From contig CANMIH010000004.1 of the NCBI GenBank assembly GCA_947497905.1, positions 124,001 to 188,000 of the forward strand: a stretch of 64,000 nt of DNA. Direction: 5' to 3'. This DNA is from an uncultured Pelagimonas sp. Its GTDB lineage: Bacteria; Pseudomonadota; Alphaproteobacteria; Rhodobacterales; Rhodobacteraceae. Shown here in pieces: positions 53,959 to 62,866 of this stretch (positions are counted from its first letter, which is position 1; each line of letters begins with the position of its first letter). The translations under genes were made by a program, and so were the position numbers. The notes under the pieces were generated by a model. The model did no database searches and was not told where the DNA came from. It worked only from the letters and a program-made list of their open reading frames with translations.

Positions 53959-54830
53959 ACCGTGCTTTGGCGACTATTCTTATTCCCGCATTCAATGAAG
54001 AAGCTGTTATCCATCGTAGTCTGAAACCCTTGGCGGCAGCGGCGAAAGACGGGCGTTTTCAAGTGATCGTAATTGCAAATGGCTGTACGGATCACACAAT
54101 TGAAGCGGCTATCGCGGCTTGCCCTGATGCTGAAATTCTGGAGTTATCTGAAGGATCCAAGGTGGGTGCTTTGAACGTTGGTTCGAAACGTCGCCATGGT
54201 TGGGTCACCGTGTGCCTAGATGCAGATGTCGAGATAACAGAAGAGGCTATCACGCGCTTGATTGAACCGCTTTTGGTGGACCAGGCCGATTTCGCATGCG
54301 GTCGAATGATTGCCGACCTCACAGGGTCATCTAGACTGGTCAAAGCCTTCTACCGCGGTTGGATGTTGAATCCCTACTTCGATGCGGGCAAACCCGGTGG
54401 TGTTTATGCGATGGCCGATTGGGTCACCCGCGAACTCTTCCCAATGCCTCGGGTTATCGCGGATGATGAGTACATTGCTCGGCGGACCGAAAAGTATCGC
54501 AAAGCCTACGTGTTTTTGGCGACGTTTCGGGTACATGCCCCGAAAACACTGACTGCGCTACTGCAAATCCGACGCCGCAGTCGTAGAGGAACCAGAGCCC
54601 TAGAAACGTCTGGCCTTGTTTCCAGTCGACCGAGCAATCATGCCGGGGCGTTGCTTGCCTTGAAACGTGCATGGCCTCAGCCGTGGCGCCTAATCGATGT
54701 CGCTGTCTATGTCTTAGCAATGATTTGGGTGCGGGTATCACTTGCATGGTCAATCACGCGGTCAGCCTCATCTTGGGAGCGGGATGAAACAAGCCGAAGT
54801 CCAAACGGAACCAATGAGGCGACGTCATGA
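53955..54830 (+). CDS. Glycosyltransferase family 2
   Basis: 291 residues from ATG 53955, overlapping the Alg13-like stop. GT-A fold with ATILIPAFNEEAVIH (about 6-20), a VIANGCTDHTIEAA segment, the metal-binding DADVE (about 94-98), and one or two C-terminal membrane helices (about 250-275). It adds one sugar to the lipid-linked unit. It overlaps the following GumC-like gene by 4 bases. Confidence 0.88.
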   Translation: MNRALATILIPAFNEEAVIHRSLKPLAAAAKDGRFQVIVIANGCTDHTIEAAIAACPDAEILELSEGSKVGALNVGSKRRHGWVTVCLDADVEITEEAITRLIEPLLVDQADFACGRMIADLTGSSRLVKAFYRGWMLNPYFDAGKPGGVYAMADWVTRELFPMPRVIADDEYIARRTEKYRKAYVFLATFRVHAPKTLTALLQIRRRSRRGTRALETSGLVSSRPSNHAGALLALKRAWPQPWRLIDVAVYVLAMIWVRVSLAWSITRSASSWERDETSRSPNGTNEATS

Positions 54831-56884
54831 CATTAGGAATGACGCGTTCGTTGACTGAGAGCGCAGAAGCGGTTGCGTTGCCGCCCGACACTTGGGCACC
54901 AGTTGAGCAAAACACCCCATCGGCAAACCTCCTAGTGGGATTAATGCGCGAGATGCGATGCCGATGGTCCCTTTGGGTTCTCGTCTCGACCGCGCTGGCT
55001 GGTGGGCTGGGGATCGCAGGTTATCAAATGGGAACGAAAACATTTGCGAGTGAGGCCGTTCTTCGGGTTTATCCAAGTGAAACGGGTATTCTCTATGCCT
55101 CGCGTGATGACAGTGTACTCAAAACCTTCACCAGCTTTATCAAGGCCGAAACGGCGACGGTCGCAAGCCACCCGGTTATGTCGCGTGCAGCCCATCACCT
55201 GAACGAAGCTTATCCTGTTTTGACGGAAGGCATGCAGGTGTTAGACCTGCGCGGTTCGATTGAAATCAAAAGGTCCGAAAGCCTCATTGTTCTCAAAACC
55301 AAAAGTAAAGACGCAGCGTTTGCAGCCGCGAAATTGGACGCGGTGACGGGCGCTTATCTCGCGCTCTCTGCAGAAACCAAGCTGGATGCGATGCACCAAC
55401 GTTCCGCTGAGCTGTTGAGAAGAGAAGCCGAGCTCTTGGCGCAGCTCCGTGAACTGGATCGGCGTCGACTGGAAGTTGGCGGAGAGTTTGGCAGTGGTGC
55501 AATCGTCAAGGCGCATGTTGAGAAAGTTGCGCAGATCGACGGGCTTTCGACCCGCCGGGCAGAGGTCGAACGCACCCTTGAATCGATGCGTCGCAATGAA
55601 GGTGGCGCCAGCGCAGATATGAATGATGAGCACATTCTACGCGCCACTTTGCTAGATCGGGGTCTTGCAGATCTGAACATTGAAATTGCGCGCCACAAAG
55701 CGGAGTTGGCAACACTTAGAGAGCGGTACACGCCGCGCGCTCGGGTGGTAAAAGATAAACAACAGCAGATCGATATCCTGGAGGCTGCGCAGGCAGACAG
55801 ACGCGAACAGATCCAAGTTTTGGGCCAGACTGGTGCCTTGACGGACCAGACCGAGCGCGGCGAAGAGGAAAGCCTGGCAGCAATCGAAGCGCTGCTTGCA
55901 AAAGTCACCGGTGAGCTTGAAGCGGCACGTAAAGAAGCGCGAGATTTAAATGCACGGCGCGTCGAGCTCGCCTTTCTGGAAGAAGAACGCGATGAAACGC
56001 GGCGAATGCTGGATGATACGCGATCCGCGTTGGATGAAATTCAGATCGAAAGCCGCAGTGAAACCGGATTGGTCGAATTGATGTCACCGGCCGTTGTTCC
56101 TGTAGAACCAGCGGAGGATAGCTCCAAAATGCAAGCCTTGCTTGGGGCTGCTGCGGGTTGGTTTTTTGGTACGGCACTGATTTTTGGAGCGGCGCTTACC
56201 CGAGCGCGTGTGGCCTGGAGCGACAGTCTGGGGAAATCTGCGCCAGAAATGCAGGTGATGCGCGTTCTGGGCAAAGGTATGGCCTCCAAGGGCCAAAGCT
56301 ATGCGCATGCGATGGATCGGTTGCGTACAAAAATTCAGCTCGTACCAACTGCTGTTGGCGAAAATGAAGCGCGCAAGTCCGCCAGATGTCTAACGGTTTT
56401 GCGGGCGGGCCGAGGTGACGCAAGATCGGTGGCGCAGGGGCTTGCCAAGAGTTTCGCGCATACAGACATGAAGGTTCTCTTCATCGAAGCCGATGCGCAG
56501 GCGGCGCCGACAGATGAAAAAGGATGGCGTGATCTGGACCTGAAAAACCCCGTCGAGCCAATGCAAGATGAAGAACTGTACATCTTACCCGCAGGGCAAC
56601 GGACAGCAGTTGAAGCCCAATCTTCTTTTTCCTCGCTCCGCAAAAAGCTGGGACTGTATGATAAAAAATTCGATGTCATTGTGATACATGGTGGTGCAGT
56701 GACAGGATCAATCGATGCGGAACTGTTTGCGAGTGCCAGTGATTTTACTTTGGCCGAGGTGCGTCGTGGGGATCGCAAACAGGTGGTCGCTAAGGCGTTG
56801 AACGCAATTTTTGATCGTCCGCGCCACGGGGCAGCCATTGTCTTCAGTCAGGCTCACAACCGCGATCCGGGATTGGCAAGTTAA
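54827..56884 (+). CDS. Wzz/GumC-like chain-length protein with a degenerate BY-kinase domain
   Basis: 685 residues. Layout: a first membrane helix (about 47-67), a periplasmic region with a long coiled coil (about 185-410, many Glu, Arg and Leu), a second helix (about 435-458), then a C-terminal Rossmann-like part (about 510-680). That last part aligns in position with BY-kinases, but the expected Walker A Gly-Lys-Ser/Thr is replaced (RAGRGDARS), the Walker A' aspartates are weak (LFIEADAQ) and no tyrosine cluster is present. It is therefore probably a non-catalytic polymerisation/chain-length regulator of EPS export together with the Wza-like protein. Confidence 0.88.
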   Translation: MTLGMTRSLTESAEAVALPPDTWAPVEQNTPSANLLVGLMREMRCRWSLWVLVSTALAGGLGIAGYQMGTKTFASEAVLRVYPSETGILYASRDDSVLKTFTSFIKAETATVASHPVMSRAAHHLNEAYPVLTEGMQVLDLRGSIEIKRSESLIVLKTKSKDAAFAAAKLDAVTGAYLALSAETKLDAMHQRSAELLRREAELLAQLRELDRRRLEVGGEFGSGAIVKAHVEKVAQIDGLSTRRAEVERTLESMRRNEGGASADMNDEHILRATLLDRGLADLNIEIARHKAELATLRERYTPRARVVKDKQQQIDILEAAQADRREQIQVLGQTGALTDQTERGEEESLAAIEALLAKVTGELEAARKEARDLNARRVELAFLEEERDETRRMLDDTRSALDEIQIESRSETGLVELMSPAVVPVEPAEDSSKMQALLGAAAGWFFGTALIFGAALTRARVAWSDSLGKSAPEMQVMRVLGKGMASKGQSYAHAMDRLRTKIQLVPTAVGENEARKSARCLTVLRAGRGDARSVAQGLAKSFAHTDMKVLFIEADAQAAPTDEKGWRDLDLKNPVEPMQDEELYILPAGQRTAVEAQSSFSSLRKKLGLYDKKFDVIVIHGGAVTGSIDAELFASASDFTLAEVRRGDRKQVVAKALNAIFDRPRHGAAIVFSQAHNRDPGLAS

Positions 56885-56913
56885 CCCTCAGAACAAAGCC
56901 GTATCATTGGAGT

Positions 56914-56942
56914 GCCCGGAGCTTTTGCACCGGGCTTTTTTG
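56914..56942 (+). terminator. Terminator after the GumC-like gene
   Basis: GCCCGG / CCGGGC stem with a 10-base loop and a T run of six or more. It suggests that the priming transferase gene downstream has its own promoter in the following 120-base AT-rich gap. Confidence 0.8.
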
Positions 56943-57064
56943 ACCGGTAAGATCAGATCGAAAGTATATAACTATCTGCTATTGAACGAGAAAACATACG
57001 TTTCGCCATTCGAAACACACGCTCGCCTCTGACAAAATCAATTTAGTGAAAATTGGAGATTGTG

Positions 57065-57733
57065 ATGCAGAGGTCCGAATTTTTTGGCGACATGGGTTCA
57101 CCGGTTACAGTGGAGGGAACCAGGCACGAAGGTCACGTACCGTCCTTCAAACGCACTTTAGATTTGCTGCTGCTATTTGTTTCATTCCCGATTGTATTGG
57201 TTATCGGAGCTTGTGTTGCAATCGCCATCCGGTTCACCAGTCCCGGACCGGTGTTCTTCCAACAAACGCGGGTGGGCTATCGTGGCCAGACATTCACTAT
57301 GTACAAGTTTCGCACGATGTATGTTGACGCAGAACAACGGTTGGCAACGTTGCGCGTCAAAAGCGATCGTGACGGCGTATGTTTCAAGCTGCGCCACGAT
57401 CCTCGCGTGACGCCCATCGGAAGGGTTCTTCGCCGGGCGTCGCTGGATGAACTGCCTCAGCTCATCAATGTGTTTATCGGGAATATGTCGCTTGTTGGTC
57501 CGCGTCCTGCACTGCCTTGTGAGGTTGCTCAGTACTCCCAAACAGCGCATGAACGGCTGAAGGGGTTGCCCGGTTTGACAGGGCTTTGGCAGGTGAAGGG
57601 GCGGGCTGATATTCCGTTCGAGGAAATGATTGCGCTTGATCTTGAGTATCTCGAATCCTGCAGTCTGCGAACCGATCTCTATATTCTGGCCTGCACCTTT
57701 GGGGCAGTGGCATCAGGGCGGGGCGCGTATTAA
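57065..57733 (+). CDS. ExoY/WcaJ-type undecaprenyl-phosphate sugar phosphotransferase
   Basis: 222 residues from ATG 57065, with GGA about 7 bases upstream. One N-terminal membrane helix (about 30-50) is followed by the bacterial sugar transferase domain: RVGYRGQTFTMYKFRTM (about 75-91), DELPQLINVFIGNMSLVGPR (about 127-146) and GLTGLWQVKGR (about 171-181). It starts repeat-unit synthesis by loading the first sugar phosphate on undecaprenyl phosphate at the inner membrane. It is the short, ExoY-like form without extra N-terminal helices. Confidence 0.94.
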   Translation: MQRSEFFGDMGSPVTVEGTRHEGHVPSFKRTLDLLLLFVSFPIVLVIGACVAIAIRFTSPGPVFFQQTRVGYRGQTFTMYKFRTMYVDAEQRLATLRVKSDRDGVCFKLRHDPRVTPIGRVLRRASLDELPQLINVFIGNMSLVGPRPALPCEVAQYSQTAHERLKGLPGLTGLWQVKGRADIPFEEMIALDLEYLESCSLRTDLYILACTFGAVASGRGAY

Positions 57734-57739
57734 TCGCCC

Positions 57740-57756
57740 CACCGGTCCTACCGGTG
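57740..57756. terminator. Small hairpin after the ExoY-type gene
   Basis: CACCGGT / ACCGGTG with a 3-base loop just after the stop. No T run follows. The rest of the gap to 58009 shows nothing I can identify. Confidence 0.5.
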
Positions 57757-58009
57757 AGGTTAGCTCAACTCCTGATAATGTTTTGCAGAGCGCTGCTTAG
57801 GTCATGTTGATTGAGTGGGGTAATGGGCGTTCGCCGCTTTTCCGCAGTTTGGTTAATTTTCTCAGCAGTTAACAGGGAAATTTTACGGATTTGCGCCCAA
57901 CAGGATCATGTGGCTCGAGTATCGGAAGAATTTCACACCCCCAAGAAAAGATGTCTGGTATCGGATTGGGGGTGTAAAGTTAATTTACATATTTTTTACT
58001 TGTGGGCAC

Positions 58010-58744
58010 TTAGGCGACTTTGAGATTCCTGGATATGAGGAAGTCGATGTCGCTTTTGGTTTGATGAACAATATATGTGCGAATTGGTAGGTCACTATCT
58101 AAGCGTTGCCAGGTCAGGCAATCCGGGCTTGCATGAAAATAGCCCTGCCGGCTTGGAAGCCCTTTGTCGCCAAGCGCTTTGGTCATGATGCCGACAAAGG
58201 CATCAGCTTTCAGTCGCCGAACACCAGCGACAAAGTTCAATGCACCGGTCAAACCGATGGCGCGGCCACCACGGTATTGCGGATCGTTCTGAAGCCAAAC
58301 CTCTCCATGATAACAAACGGTTCCGGAGAGAGACTCTAAGCTTGGGTTCAAGACGAGCTCAGAGTTTTCAAAGTCGATTGGCAGTGCTGGTGGGGGGAAG
58401 TTGTGAAAATTCCGCTTGAAATAGTTCGGGAATGAAATGCTGGCCGGACAAATGCTTCGCGTTGCTTGTGTGTGAACAAGTGCGTTGTCATCGTCAAACC
58501 CTGCGATCCAAATGGCGGGTTGGTTGGCGAAAATTGAATCTGCGCGAAAAGGTAAAGTTGTTGGTCGGTCCGGGTCATGGTCGCGTACGATCTGGCGGTA
58601 TACCGACATATCGGTGCCTATTTTGATGTGGATCCCCAGATCACGGAGTTGATCGATATAGAACTGTTCAGCTTCCAGATACCGAGGGTCTGCGTATGCG
58701 GTGTCATCATGTGAGGGGTGCAGTTTTGCGTAAGATGTAGGCAC
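58010..58744 (-). CDS. Uncharacterised protein, possibly GNAT-fold acyltransferase-like
   Basis: About 244 residues. I do not recognise the family with confidence. I place the start at GTG 58744 because AGGAG lies 6-10 bases upstream; a TTG at 58783 would extend it. The stretch EVWLQNDPQYRGGRAIGLTG, followed by a helix ending in FVAGVRRLKADAFVGIM, resembles motif A of GNAT acetyltransferases (Arg/Gln-x-x-Gly-x-Gly/Ala), and the C-terminus ends TKSDIDFLISRN. No signal peptide or membrane helix. It lies between the EPS cluster and the glycerophosphodiesterase, with an unusually AT-rich upstream region. Confidence 0.6.
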   Translation of the reverse strand: MPTSYAKLHPSHDDTAYADPRYLEAEQFYIDQLRDLGIHIKIGTDMSVYRQIVRDHDPDRPTTLPFRADSIFANQPAIWIAGFDDDNALVHTQATRSICPASISFPNYFKRNFHNFPPPALPIDFENSELVLNPSLESLSGTVCYHGEVWLQNDPQYRGGRAIGLTGALNFVAGVRRLKADAFVGIMTKALGDKGLPSRQGYFHASPDCLTWQRLDSDLPIRTYIVHQTKSDIDFLISRNLKVA

Positions 58745-59107
58745 AATTTTTCTCCTGAGTTTGCGGAGAACTCCGCCCGGCAAATTTAGAAGATCAATTG
58801 AAATTTAATAGATTGAAATTTGAGTAAAATTTGATTTTGCCAGCTGCGACTCGACGATATGCAAAAAATTTTAAGTAATATACCTCAAGTTGCGAGTTGA
58901 TTTTGTCTTTTCGGCAATGATTGCTGGGTCGAATCGCCTAGAGCACCGCGACAGCAGACCTGGTAGAGGAGCGAGCTTGAGTAGACGCAGCGTGCTTATT
59001 GAAATTCCTTGACAATATCAGTCGCGAAAGTCTCTGAATTCACATGGATTTGCTTACTTTGCTCTGCTGTAGGCTGCCTTCACATAGCCACACACCGGAG
59101 TCCCTTC
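58745..59107. promoter_or_regulatory. AT-rich 363-base gap with a short direct repeat
   Basis: ATTGAAATTT occurs at 58797-58806 and 58812-58821, 15 bases apart, with a looser third copy after it. The stretch up to about 58910 is much more AT-rich than its neighbours. It is the probable promoter region of the uncharacterised gene on the minus strand; the part nearer 59107 should hold the promoter of the glycerophosphodiesterase gene. No gene is evident. Confidence 0.4.
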
Positions 59108-60328
59108 ATGCTGCTGCCTCGCGTTACACTACTTGGATTGATGATGCTTTCCGGCGGTCCTCTGGTCGCGGATAGCGGTGGCGTCGCAGGGGTGAGCTAT
59201 GGTCCACGGCCCTTTTACCTGATCGATAAGATGGAAGAGGGCGCTCTGAAGCAAAAGCTCTCGGCATGTATGGGGCAGGCCGCGGAGCAAACCAAGTTTT
59301 CGATTGGTCACCGAGGGGCGCCGCTTATGTTCCCTGAGCACACAGTTGAAGCCAACAAAGCCGCTGCGCGTATGGGCGCGGGGCTGTTGGAATGCGATGT
59401 GACCTTCACCTCCGACAAGGCGCTTGTCTGCCGCCATTCTCAAAATGATCTGCATACCACGACTAACATTGTTGCAACCGCGTTGGCCAATAAGTGCTCC
59501 ACACCATTCCAACCGGCATCAGACGGGGGTAAAGCCAAAGCAGAATGCCGGACCAGTGATCTGACGCTTGACGAATTTCGCACGTTAAAGCCGAAGATGG
59601 ACGCAGCCAATGTCGCGGCGGCGACGGCGGAAGAGTACCTGAACGGCACGGTCAGTTGGCGGACGGATCTCTTTGCGTCAGACGCGACGATGATGACCCA
59701 CGCGGACTCCATTGCTCTCTTTGACAGTTTGGGTGCGGATTTCATTCCCGAGCTCAAGTATCCGGCAGAATCAATGCCCTATGAAGGGATGTCCCAAGAA
59801 GACTATGCGCAAAGTCTGATCGATGATTACAAAGCCGCCGGGATTGATCCGTCACGGGTCTGGGCCCAGTCATTCAATCTGCAGGATGTCTTGTATTGGG
59901 TGAAGGCTGAGCCCGACTTTGGCAAGCAGGCCGTTTATCTCATGAGCAACTTTCGCGATCCGGCATATGACGCCAACGTGCCCGACACCTGGCCCAATAC
60001 CATGACCGAGTTGAAGCAAATGGGGGTTAATTACATCGCGCCGCCGATGTGGATGTTGATCACTCTGGAGGAGGGGAAGATTGTCCCCAATGCCCTAGCC
60101 AAAGCCGCACAGGAGGCGGATCTGGGCATCTTCACCTGGACACTTGAGCGGTCAGGTTTCCTGAGTGGGGGCGGGGGATGGTATTTCCAGTCCGTGCGCG
60201 ATGTGATCGATGCTGAAGGCGACTATTACGAAGTCCTGGATGTGCTGGCGCAAGATGTCGGGGTGAAGGGGGTCTTTTCGGATTGGCCTGCCACCGTGAC
60301 CTATTATGCCAACTGCATGGGCCTCTAA
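59108..60328 (+). CDS. Secreted glycerophosphodiester phosphodiesterase
   Basis: 406 residues from ATG 59108, with GGAG upstream; the frame is open further 5' but without a ribosome site. A signal peptide (about 1-22) leads into a GDPD domain: catalytic IGHRGAPLMFPEHTVEAN (about 69-86) and ECDVTFTSDKALVCRH (about 99-114) supply the His, Glu and Asp residues of the family. It should release glycerol 3-phosphate and alcohols from phospholipid head groups in the periplasm, useful under phosphate limitation. It is longer than the usual 250-350 residues because of extra loops, for example at about 120-190. Confidence 0.92.
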   Translation: MLLPRVTLLGLMMLSGGPLVADSGGVAGVSYGPRPFYLIDKMEEGALKQKLSACMGQAAEQTKFSIGHRGAPLMFPEHTVEANKAAARMGAGLLECDVTFTSDKALVCRHSQNDLHTTTNIVATALANKCSTPFQPASDGGKAKAECRTSDLTLDEFRTLKPKMDAANVAAATAEEYLNGTVSWRTDLFASDATMMTHADSIALFDSLGADFIPELKYPAESMPYEGMSQEDYAQSLIDDYKAAGIDPSRVWAQSFNLQDVLYWVKAEPDFGKQAVYLMSNFRDPAYDANVPDTWPNTMTELKQMGVNYIAPPMWMLITLEEGKIVPNALAKAAQEADLGIFTWTLERSGFLSGGGGWYFQSVRDVIDAEGDYYEVLDVLAQDVGVKGVFSDWPATVTYYANCMGL

Positions 60329-60405
60329 GGCACTTCGTGGGACGCCTGTGGCGCGGATCCAAGGAAAAGTCTGAACCGGCGGAACTGCTGGCTCAGACGT
60401 AGATC

Positions 60406-60954
60406 TTACATTTCCAAGATGTCTTTGGTGTTCATCACCGCAGCGATTTCGCCCTCAAGCGTCGCCATGCTAACGGAATGGATCAACTCTGCGCTGTGTG
60501 ATGTTCCATCGGGGCCGATAATTCCATAGGTCCAAACCGCGTCGCCGGCGTAGATCGGGCTATACCCCAGATCTGCTGCACTGCGCGTTGTTGACTCGAC
60601 ACAGTGATTGGCTGTCGCCCCACAGAGGATGACACGCTCGATGCCATTTTGCTCCAGTGTCTTTTGCAGATCCGTACCAACAAATCCGCTGCTGCCGGTC
60701 TTCACTATGACGGGTTCGTCTGGCAGAGGCGCGGCGACAGGTTGCACCGCTGACCCCGGGGCCTCCGGATGGAACGGGTCCTCAGGGTCTGTTCCGTGAT
60801 GGTGAATATGAACAACAGTTTCATCTGATTGGCGAAACTTCTGCAACAGCGCAGCAAGGTTATCTTCCGCTTCAGGACAGGATCGTTCGGTGCCAGACGC
60901 GTCCTCGTGGGCGAGCGCCATTTGTACATCGATAACGAGTAGAGCCAGTTTCAT
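60406..60954 (-). CDS. Isochorismatase-family cysteine hydrolase
   Basis: 182 residues. The catalytic triad is Asp9 (LLVIDVQ), Lys85 (VIVKTGSSGF) and Cys118 (ATANHCVE). Family members hydrolyse amides such as nicotinamide, N-carbamoyl compounds or isochorismate. It follows the oxygenase gene by 9 bases on the same strand, so the two probably act in one pathway, with an amide or ureide formed or exposed by the oxygenase as a candidate substrate. Confidence 0.9.
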   Translation of the reverse strand: MKLALLVIDVQMALAHEDASGTERSCPEAEDNLAALLQKFRQSDETVVHIHHHGTDPEDPFHPEAPGSAVQPVAAPLPDEPVIVKTGSSGFVGTDLQKTLEQNGIERVILCGATANHCVESTTRSAADLGYSPIYAGDAVWTYGIIGPDGTSHSAELIHSVSMATLEGEIAAVMNTKDILEM

Positions 60955-60963
60955 GTTTGGTCC

Positions 60964-61824
60964 TTATCCGGTTGCCTGTGCCTTGCGGCTGTTCAGGATG
61001 GTTTCTACCCGTTTGCCGTAGATGCGAACGTTGATATCGTCCTCGATCACGCGGCCGGGTTGTTCATCATATGTGAGAATGGCGGAAATACGGGGGCGGG
61101 TGCCTTTCACTTTGGTCACGCCATGCAGGGAATACCCGCCGCGGAATAACGTAAATGTGCCAGCCCCACGTGAGAATGTCTGAGCCTGAGACATGTCTCC
61201 CGCCAAAACTCGGTCAACAGCCTCTCGATCCTCGGCGTCATCTGTGCGTGAGTTAGGAAGGAAGGTAAACTCACCTCCGTCTTCAGCGGATTGCAGTAGG
61301 AGCGTGACAGTGCACTCTGTGGTGTCGTAATGCCAAGCGTGCCAGCTTTCGGGGTGTAGCGCGACCACGTTAAGGGCCTGAAATTCATCGGCACACCGGA
61401 ACAACCTGTCCTTCATCTGAACGCGGCGTACAAACTCGGTCAGAATATCGGAATGATAAAGCTGTTTGACCTGCGTGGTTAGCGGGATTTGATCGTCCGC
61501 AAGCTGGACTGCGATATGTGTGAATTCCTGCCGTCTGGGATCATCTTCTGGCAGGGAAGGGTCAATTGCACCCTGATAGATGTTGCGTTTGACGTGCAAA
61601 ACTTCGGCGGTGGGCAAAAGCGCATTGGCTTCGAGATTTAGCTGCTCAAGGGCGTCAGGGCGGATGAACCCATCCAGATTGCACCACCCGTTTTCCTCCA
61701 TGCTTTGCTGACAGGTACTCAGAAACTCTGCTCCAGGACCTCTGTCCAGATCGGCGATGGGGTAGCGCGCAAGATCGACAAGCTTCAAGGCGATGTCATG
61801 CGAGGTCTCGGTGGAAACGGTCAT
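60964..61824 (-). CDS. Fe(II)/2-oxoglutarate oxygenase of the BesD/HalD-like group, HxD type
   Basis: 286 residues from ATG 61824, with AGGAG upstream; a start at 61845 is less likely. The sequence pattern resembles the BesD/HalD amino-acid halogenase family: a NIYQG segment (about 81), then AWHYDTTECTVTLLLQ (about 163-178), then YSLHGVTKVKGTRPRIS (about 231-247). Metal ligands would be His165, Asp167 and His234, with Arg245 for 2-oxoglutarate. Asp in the HxD position instead of Gly/Ala means hydroxylation or desaturation, not chlorination, is expected. A free amino acid or amine is the likely substrate type. Divergent from a GcvA-like LysR gene. Confidence 0.75.
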   Translation of the reverse strand: MTVSTETSHDIALKLVDLARYPIADLDRGPGAEFLSTCQQSMEENGWCNLDGFIRPDALEQLNLEANALLPTAEVLHVKRNIYQGAIDPSLPEDDPRRQEFTHIAVQLADDQIPLTTQVKQLYHSDILTEFVRRVQMKDRLFRCADEFQALNVVALHPESWHAWHYDTTECTVTLLLQSAEDGGEFTFLPNSRTDDAEDREAVDRVLAGDMSQAQTFSRGAGTFTLFRGGYSLHGVTKVKGTRPRISAILTYDEQPGRVIEDDINVRIYGKRVETILNSRKAQATG

Positions 61825-61946
61825 GGTGATCTCCTGTACGTGCATTGAGGGGGGCGAAACGGATAGGGATCATTATGAGAGTGCTTTTGATTTGACAAAA
61901 ATGATTAAAAGAACGCCCATGAGCATAGAAAACTTATGGATAAGCA

Positions 61947-62816
61947 ATGCGGCACAATCTGAATCTCAATTGGTTGCGGAGTTTTGAGGCCGCTGCACGC
62001 CTGCTGAGTTTTACCGCGGCGAGCCGCGAAATCGGATTGACGCAGACCGCTGTTAGCCAACACATCAAAGCGCTTGAGGCCCAATTAGGAGACCAATTGT
62101 TCCTGCGTCGCGCCAAAAGCCTGCATCTAACTGACGTGGGAGAGGCCTATCTGGTCACCGTCCGTGGGGCATTGGATACAATCGAAATGTCGACCACTGG
62201 GCTTTTTGGACCACGGCAGGTCAGCACCCTGACCTTACGTGCGTCGATGGCCTTTATTATGTGGCTGTCGCCAAAACTGGATGGGTTTTTACAGGCGAAC
62301 CCGGACATTGGGCTGAAACTGGTGACTTCAATCTGGCAGAAGCCATCCGAGCAGAACCCTGTGGATGTTGACATAGTTTTGGCGCCTGTCGACACAGGTA
62401 GATCAGATTTTGAGATGCTATCAGAAGAAGCGATTGTGCCGATATGCGGCCAAGCCAAGTTCGCGCAGATTGCATCACCGCTCGACTTGCTAAAACAGCC
62501 TTCGATCTATGTGATGGGCTTTGATGATCATTGGGCGCGCTATCTGTCTGCCTATGAGCTCAAGCCAAATCGAGCACAGGGCCGTTTGGTGACCGACACA
62601 TCTACAGCAGCAATCGAAATGGTGGCATCCGGTCTTGGCTGTGCGGTTGTCGTGGAACGATTTGCGCGTCAGGCGATTGATAGCGGGCAACGCATTGCCG
62701 TGGCTGGTGATCCGGTTGCCTTGGGGCACGCGCACTTCCTGGTAAAGTCCCGTGCCCGCGCTGGTCTGCAACCACATGTGGAAACTTTTACATCGTGGCT
62801 ACGGGAACAGTTCTAA
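61947..62816 (+). CDS. LysR family regulator (GcvA-like)
   Basis: 289 residues. An HTH beginning LNWLRSFEAAARLLSFTAAS and continuing with the EIGLTQTAVSQHIKALEAQL type sequence of the GcvA branch is followed by an effector-binding domain (about 90-280). It is divergent from the oxygenase-hydrolase pair across about 120 bases and so is the likely regulator of that pair. Confidence 0.9.
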   Translation: MRHNLNLNWLRSFEAAARLLSFTAASREIGLTQTAVSQHIKALEAQLGDQLFLRRAKSLHLTDVGEAYLVTVRGALDTIEMSTTGLFGPRQVSTLTLRASMAFIMWLSPKLDGFLQANPDIGLKLVTSIWQKPSEQNPVDVDIVLAPVDTGRSDFEMLSEEAIVPICGQAKFAQIASPLDLLKQPSIYVMGFDDHWARYLSAYELKPNRAQGRLVTDTSTAAIEMVASGLGCAVVVERFARQAIDSGQRIAVAGDPVALGHAHFLVKSRARAGLQPHVETFTSWLREQF

Positions 62817-62866
62817 GGGACGGTTTTTGAGCCTGTCCTATGACCAGACTAGAATAATCCCCCTGC

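Noticed and set aside
58797-58821. Iterons of a replication origin or a quorum-sensing box
   Set aside because: Only two good copies, no replication gene, and no autoinducer synthase or LuxR gene nearby.
60964-61824. Naming the oxygenase an amino-acid halogenase
   Set aside because: The Asp in the HxD position blocks the chloride site required for halogenation.
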